Source of the DNA: Dioscorea cayenensis subsp. rotundata
Lineage: Eukaryota > Streptophyta > Magnoliopsida > Dioscoreales > Dioscoreaceae
Direction: 5' to 3'
Length of the DNA stretch: 64,000 nucleotides
Assembly: GCF_009730915.1 (NCBI RefSeq)
Contig: NC_052477.1
Location: forward strand, 28,778,420 to 28,842,419
The notes beneath the pieces were generated by a model. The model saw only the letters and a program-made list of their open reading frames with translations, had not been told where the DNA came from and did not search any database. Positions 58,780 to 64,000 of the stretch are shown one piece after another. Position 1 is the first letter of the stretch; each line of letters starts with the position of its first letter. The position numbers and the translations under genes are program-made.

Positions 58780-60480
58780 GATGTTATTTTTAATCCTAGA
58801 CGTTGATTTTGTTTTTAGTTTCAAAACCCTAGCCACCTCTTCACCTCCTTCCAATTTAGATCGCCGTTTATTGTTGAGGTAAGCATTCTCTTCCCCAGAT
58901 CTTTGACCAAATTGTAGAATTGTTATTGGCAGAATTTTGAGGAGAGTAAAATAAGAAACTTGTAGAGTTTACGTTGGCTAAGTACCTCCAAAATTTCAAA
59001 TTTTATACATCTATAGTATGTGAGATATAGCCTGATTAGTATAGCTAACTCGGATGGTATTTCTGTGCAGAACATGAAGATTTATGGGTATTTGTTTGAT
59101 GATCATGGATATTGAATTGGGTGAGGTGAAAAATATGAAAGTTGTTTCTTATTAAGTTATCTGATTATCAATAAAATATCATTGATTTTATAGTTGTAGA
59201 TTGACAGATATGCATGTTTGAAAGAGATATGTCTAAATTATAAGTCTGTAGAAATAATAATAGATTCAATTGAATGTTATAATTTGAGTAATTCTCTAAA
59301 TATTGTGAATTTCGTATATGTTATAGTCTTAGGTGTCTACATTTCTCATAAGCTTAGAAATTTATGATTTGGAAAAGTAAATGTAAAGTTATGAGGGATT
59401 TAGTACTCAATGGTCAATAAAATTGTTCATATGCCCATAGAGTGGATAATTGATATTGCACCCTCGCAATATCCATATTTGGGAGAGTAGTGTGATAGCT
59501 TGATTTTTGTATTTGTTCACTTCTGAAATCTTTATTACAAGCCCATGATTATTGTAAAATTCATATTGTTGGTGTTACTTCCCAATTTTAGGGCATAATG
59601 GAGGAACTTGATTTGCCTTAGAATTCTGGTTGTTTTGGCGTTAATTAGGTAAGTAACACTGCATATAAATGTATATATATATATATAATTTCTAATTATC
59701 AACAATTTTGAATTTATTTAAATTCTTTTAAAGTTTGCTTATATAATATTAAAACATTTGTTGGGCTTTGATACAGTTTTTGTTATTATTTGTTTCCCTG
59801 AAATATTAATTCTTACATTTTGATCATATTTGTTAATCTTTGAACTACTATGTTTGTAAATTGTTTTAAATATATCTAGATTATTTTTACTATAAAGAAA
59901 TGGGATCATGCGTATGTTTGTACATTTGCTCGACAAATTATTCTGTAAATCTTGTTCTGCAAGTCATATTCTGTTTGAAAATCTGATATTTGTATAGTTT
60001 TCAGACAATGAAGTTATTTTGTCATAAAAATGTTTAGTCTCCAATTAACTATGCACTAACCCTATCACCAGGGGTTTAACACTAACCGTGTCGACATGTA
60101 ATTTTGTTAAGAGACTATAGTTTCTCACTATTCCGTCGGTGAAGAATAATGGCCTTTGATATTTTGAGTCGGGTTACTGAGGGCAAACAAATGAACTCTG
60201 ATATTCTGGCTTTGGTCACTAAGGATAAACAAATGCACTTTGATATTCTGGCTCAAGTCACCAAGGATAAACAAATAAACTCTGATATTTTTATTTTAAC
60301 CATGATTATTGGGAGACATAGCTGTATTTATTTGAAAATTAGGCTCTGTTGCATGTTTTGTTTTGTTTCTGAATTGTATTTTTGGAAATTGTCTTGCTAT
60401 ATCATATTACTGATTTTTTAATTGAATTTTTGAGACTTTTTATTATCCCAACGTTTTTAGTGGGTTACTTATTAGGCTGG
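58780..60480 (+). other. Unrecognised, possibly transcribed segment
   Basis: The start resembles a plant promoter and leader: AAAACCCTAGCCACC (telo-box-like AACCCTA, about 58823-58832), then GATCGCCGTTTATTGTTGAG|GTAAGC, a good splice donor at about 58878. An exon-like segment after a TGTGCAG acceptor (about 59064-59070) contains ATGAAGATTTATGGG. No frame continues for long, and I recognise no product. It may be the remains of a gene or a non-coding transcript. A small repeat-coding frame at 60149-60421 is listed separately. Confidence 0.3.
60155..60280 (+). repeat. Three 42-bp tandem repeats encoding 14-residue units
   Basis: Units 60155-60196, 60197-60238 and 60239-60280 encode FDILSRVTEGKQMN, SDILALVTKDKQMH and FDILAQVTKDKQIN, with a broken fourth start (SDIF). 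They sit in a 90-residue plus-strand frame starting MAFDILSR at 60149. The repeats keep the reading frame and amino-acid pattern better than random drift would, but the rest of the frame is not protein-like and I do not call a gene. Confidence 0.7.
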
Positions 60481-61299
60481 CAAGCTCATAATCTAGTTGT
60501 TAATTTTTTTTAGATCAAGACTATAAAAGCTTACTAGGAGTGAGTAAGTAGCAGACTTGTCCCTTGTCTATTTCAGATCAAATCTTTGTTTGTTTTGTAA
60601 ACCCTAAGATCTGTGTTATGGAAGTTTTGTATTTTTTTCGAAACTTGACTTTGGAAACTTAAAGTATCATTTGATTGCATGTTTTGTTTTGTAATAGGTT
60701 CTAAGGCCTTACATGCCTATTGTGTTATGCACTAAGTTTGGCGAGCGGGTTTGGTGCGTGATATTTGGTATTACATAAAATATGAAAAATAAAAAAAATT
60801 GTGTTATTAATAAAAAAAATTATAATTAAATAATACAAAAATTAGTGACATTTTGGTATTACATTAAATTGCAACATGGGTTTTATTTTTTTTATTTTTT
60901 TTGAAATTACCAATAGTTTCATATATATTAAATGATATAAATTGGGTTTATAGGAAGATGAATAGATAATTGTAGAAGAAGATGAAAAATCTAAAATAAA
61001 AGAAATTAAATGATGGTGTTAGTATATATTGCCCATATTCTAATGAAGATGAATAACAATTCCCTTTTTTGGTATAGGTTTGTTTTTCACATAAGTGTCT
61101 ATACAGTTACTATTTAGGTTATCATAGTTTTTTTATTTTTTTTAATTTGATTGTTCAATCATTTGTTGTTTGTTTTGCAAAATATCACAATTGTCTCGAT
61201 ATGTTCTTATTTGGATTAATTCTGGAGGATAGTGAAAGCCAAGTGTTCTGCCAAAAGTTTTTTAAATCTATTTTTTCAAATTGTGTATACATACTATTA

Positions 61300-62389
61300 G
61301 GGGCCGTTTGGTTGGCGGTAATGTGAAAACATTACTCGCTGATTCATCAGTAATCAAAAAGATTACCACGTTTGGTTAGGAGACAATGGTAATGTGGATA
61401 GTAATCTAAGATTACCAACATTAGAATATTACCAAGAAACTTGATAATCTCGCATTACCACCAAATTAGGTGGCTATCCGAGATTACCAAGTTACTTGAT
61501 AATCTAATAAATTTTAGGGTCAAATATACCCTTGTTTTTAAAAATAATTTTTAAACATAATACTAGGGTCTAATATGCGAAAATTTGTTTTCATATGGTG
61601 TTTCGTTCTCCGATAGGGTTTCGGAGCGCTTTTAGGTTTTCCTCGGAAGCAAAAAGCAACCCGATTTTAGACAACCATTTAACTTCCTTTCAATCCCGGT
61701 TTGTTCCCAAATACCCATCATCATCTTTCCTATGTTTATTTGATTCGATTCTTTTTCTTTTTTTTTTTGATAATTTTTTTTTGATAAAATATTTGATTTG
61801 AATCTTGCTTCATTGTATTCTTTCTTGTTGAGAAGATGGCCTTTGATTGATGGAGATAGAATATAGCCCTTTTATATTTTCATGAATCAATCTCCTTTAC
61901 CATACATCATGGTTCGCATAGCCATATAATTGTATACATTGCTCCTATATCTTTCCATCAATCTCCTTTCGAGTTTGATGAAACATTCTTGTTCAGGGAG
62001 GCATTTGCTATTCAATCCCCCTATATATCATGATAATCACATGACTATGAAATCTAATCTTCAAACTTGTTATGTTTTGCAGAAATTATTGCATAGAACT
62101 CCATTTTTGTATGTTATTGGGTGGTGCTAGGTTTTATTAGAAAATTAATTCAGGTTAAGAAGAAAAACCCTTATTAATGAGGGTATTTTCGGTATTTTTT
62201 ATATTTTACCCATTGATTACCATGGCGAACCAAACACAGTAATGAATTATTCCCAGTTATAAAACTTTCTAACCAAACGTGGTTATATCAGATTACTACA
62301 ATATTCCCAGTCATATAATATTCCCATCCATATTACCATGGTAATCTCGTTACGTGGTAATATGTCATTACCACGAACCAAACGGCCCC
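61300..62389. mobile_element. PIF/Harbinger-like (Tourist-type) element
   Basis: The ends are inverted: GGGGCCGTTTGGTT at 61300 and AACCAAACGGCCCC ending at 62389, with further inward similarity (GGTAATG, CCACGTTTGGTTAG). Flanking trinucleotides are TTA on the left and TAA on the right, near the TWA target site of PIF/Harbinger transposons but not identical. Length about 1.09 kb. The interior (61595-61801 open frame with GTTTCGGAGCG...) shows no transposase, so it is a non-autonomous copy. Confidence 0.7.
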
Positions 62390-62432
62390 TAAAAGTAGAT
62401 ATATAATCTGCACCTTGAGTGATTCCAGGAAC

Positions 62433-62730
62433 AAATTTAAATTTTTTATTACATTTAAGTTTTTATTTATATTACTTATGATATTAATAATTTAAAAACT
62501 TTAATTGCACTTATTTATTTATGCAATAAATGTTTATATATAAAACCTTTGAAATGGAAAGTATACAATAGTTTCCATTATATGAATTGTTTAATTATAT
62601 TTTTTTAATAATTTGCTCCCATAGTGTTTCAAAGAAAAAATTTAAATTTTTTATTACATTTAAGTTTTTATTTATATTACTTATGATATTAATAATTGAA
62701 AAAAATTTGAATTGCACTTATTTATTTATG
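62433..62730. repeat. Direct repeat pair, ~91 bp
   Basis: Positions 62433-62523 and 62638-62730 share AAATTTAAATTTTTTATTAC, then ATTTAAGTTTTTATTTATAT, then TACTTATGATATTAATAATT and TTGCACTTATTTATTTATG. A weaker relative occurs at about 58153-58215. Confidence 0.85.
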
Positions 62731-62794
62731 TAAAACTCCAATGGGAAGCTGGAGAGAATGCCTAGTTCATTTGGAAGAAGATAGTTAACATGGT

Positions 62795-64000
62795 GTAAAA
62801 ATTGATTATAAATCACGGGCAATGCACAATAAAAAAGAGGAAGCTACAAGAAGCAATTTCGAAGCAAACAAATAAGAAAGAGCTTCCTTGGACATCAAGA
62901 ATAAGAGAACAGGCCAAACAGGTCTCCTTACGGTTGTAAGCCTCACCCATAGAACCTTGCGGACAACCTTATACCCATAAGCAGGAGTACAAATGCCAGA
63001 CTGAAGGGCTTACAGGCATGACTTACACATGTAAGCAGGGGCATAAGGTTTATCTAGCGGAGTTTATTGATAGGACATATGCCCGTAAAGAAGGTCACAA
63101 GTACTGTCCAGAGAAGGATACGGTCCAACACTTATGGCCATAAGCTAGATGATAACACTAAGACAGAAGACCTTATAGGAGGAGCTTATAACCTTGTTCT
63201 TATGCCCGTAAGTGACCCGTAACGAGTTAGGTATAAAAGATTTTATTGAGGGTTTTGGGGGAGACTTTTGGCGGTCGAGTAAATGAAGGAGTGAAGAAAG
63301 AATCCGAGGCTTTTCTCAAGCAATCCAAAGACTTGGAGGGCTTCATCCATGGCCTAGGGTATTATAGTAGCCATCGAGGCGAGTTCTCAGTGGCGATTGT
63401 GGAAGATTTGTGGAAGATTCACTGGCACTCCAAAGCAACAAAGTTTAGAGATACTTTTAATGTTTTCATTTACTTCCACCATATTGATTGAATTGTATGA
63501 TTGTCCTCCCCTAATGGAGAACTAAACTTCATGGTGTTAATTTGGACATAGATCGAATGTAGGGTTTACTTTTTGATGACAGAAACTATAGACTTTAAAG
63601 CTTGTATCGAATGGTTTATTGAAATACTTTGTTTTAGAATTCAATTATGCTTTTTTTCTTGTCTTGAACTATATTGTTGTGAAAACCAAGAGTTTCATGA
63701 TTGATATACTTGTGTAAAAAATTGAGAGATCCACTTAGTATAAACATACCACAGTTGAAGAGAACCACAAGTAGTTCGCCTAAAAAGTGGGTACTTCAGG
63801 ATTGAGATTTCTCTCCTCATGGTTCTTTCAAGTGAGTTGACAGTAAATTCCAATCGTAGTGAAAACATAGAGAGTGAGTACGTATTAGGAAGAGATTCCA
63901 ATATTGCTATGTATGGGAATGGGATTAGGGTCAATGGCCTGGAGAGAAAATGCTAATGTACAATGTTCCATTATTTTATATCATTTTGTACACTCATTGG
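62795..64000 (+). mobile_element. LTR of a Ty3/gypsy-type retrotransposon, running off the right edge
   Basis: A TATA box with a leader (GTATAAAAGATTTTATTGAG, from 63231) is followed by GGGTTTTGGGGGAGACTTTT, CTCCCCTAATGGAGAACTAA and ACTTCATGGTGTTAATTTGG, the layout of the R/U5 part of Athila/Tat-type LTRs. The U3 part (about 62900-63230) is GC-richer and crowded with CTTATGCCCG/GGCATAAG words in both orientations. No gag or pol and no primer-binding site are in view, so it is an incomplete or solo LTR; its exact 5' end is uncertain. The open frame at 63246-63491 is LTR sequence, not a gene. Confidence 0.55.
63231..63240 (+). promoter_or_regulatory. TATA box of the LTR
   Basis: GTATAAAAGA followed about 25 bases later by a G-rich leader, as in active LTR promoters. 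It would drive transcription off the right edge of the window. Confidence 0.45.

Noticed and set aside
1-64000. CRISPR arrays, bacterial-type operons or phage-type systems
   Set aside because: Nothing of this type is present; gene structure and transposons are those of a plant nuclear genome.

Overview
This window is nuclear DNA of a flowering plant. The genes have short exons, AT-rich introns with GT-AG borders, and plant-only families (LURP-one-related, plant NPF transporters, plant TOM1-like proteins with a long Pro-rich tail, PLAC8/DUF2985 proteins). The intergenic DNA is very AT-rich and carries plant transposon types: a LINE, a MULE, an En/Spm (CACTA) element, a PIF/Harbinger-like element and a Ty3-type LTR. 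The species cannot be fixed from the sequence; a monocot or early-diverging angiosperm is only a guess. A run of exactly 1000 Ns (49504-50503) shows a scaffolded draft assembly.

Layout. 0.7-1.3 kb: a broken wound-induced-protein-1 (SnoaL-like) gene, minus strand. 2.9-14.7 kb: three tandem minus-strand PLAC8/DUF2985 membrane-protein genes (A, B, C), each with an intronless CDS; copy A carries a one-base frameshift. 15.6-17.7 kb: a three-exon LURP-one-related gene, minus. 20.0-25.4 kb: a nine-exon plus-strand TOM1-like ESCRT adaptor (VHS-GAT). 25.7-31.6 kb: two tandem minus-strand NRT1/PTR-family transporters (NPF2-like). 31.6-54.2 kb: a transposon island holding a 5.1 kb LINE with a perfect 12-bp target duplication, an internally deleted relative, a 5.6 kb MULE with ~490 bp inverted termini and a decayed transposase, a damaged copy of the 3' half of the second NPF gene, the assembly gap, and the 3' end of a CACTA element. 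54.2-57.2 kb: a third, intact NPF gene on the plus strand. 57.2-64 kb: gene-poor, with diverged repeats, one unrecognised transcribed-looking segment, a PIF/Harbinger-like element and an LTR running off the right edge.

How it fits together. The two gene families look like tandem-duplication clusters. The three NPF genes share identical exon phases (109 or 118, then 218, then 512-542, then 808-863 bases) and the second and third are close relatives now facing away from each other across the transposon island. They probably encode plasma-membrane or organelle transporters of the NPF2 type; all lack the ExxE[K/R] motif in the first membrane helix. The TOM1-like gene is an unrelated housekeeping sorting factor.

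A recurring oddity is that four genes (WUN1-like, PLAC8-A, NPF-1, NPF-2) are each broken by a single extra base, mostly in short homopolymers, while six other reading regions are clean. This is either assembly error or pseudogenisation and decides how many working genes the window holds. I found no convincing previously undescribed molecular system; the most interesting points are the NPF cluster architecture, the nested transposon island, and the frameshift pattern.
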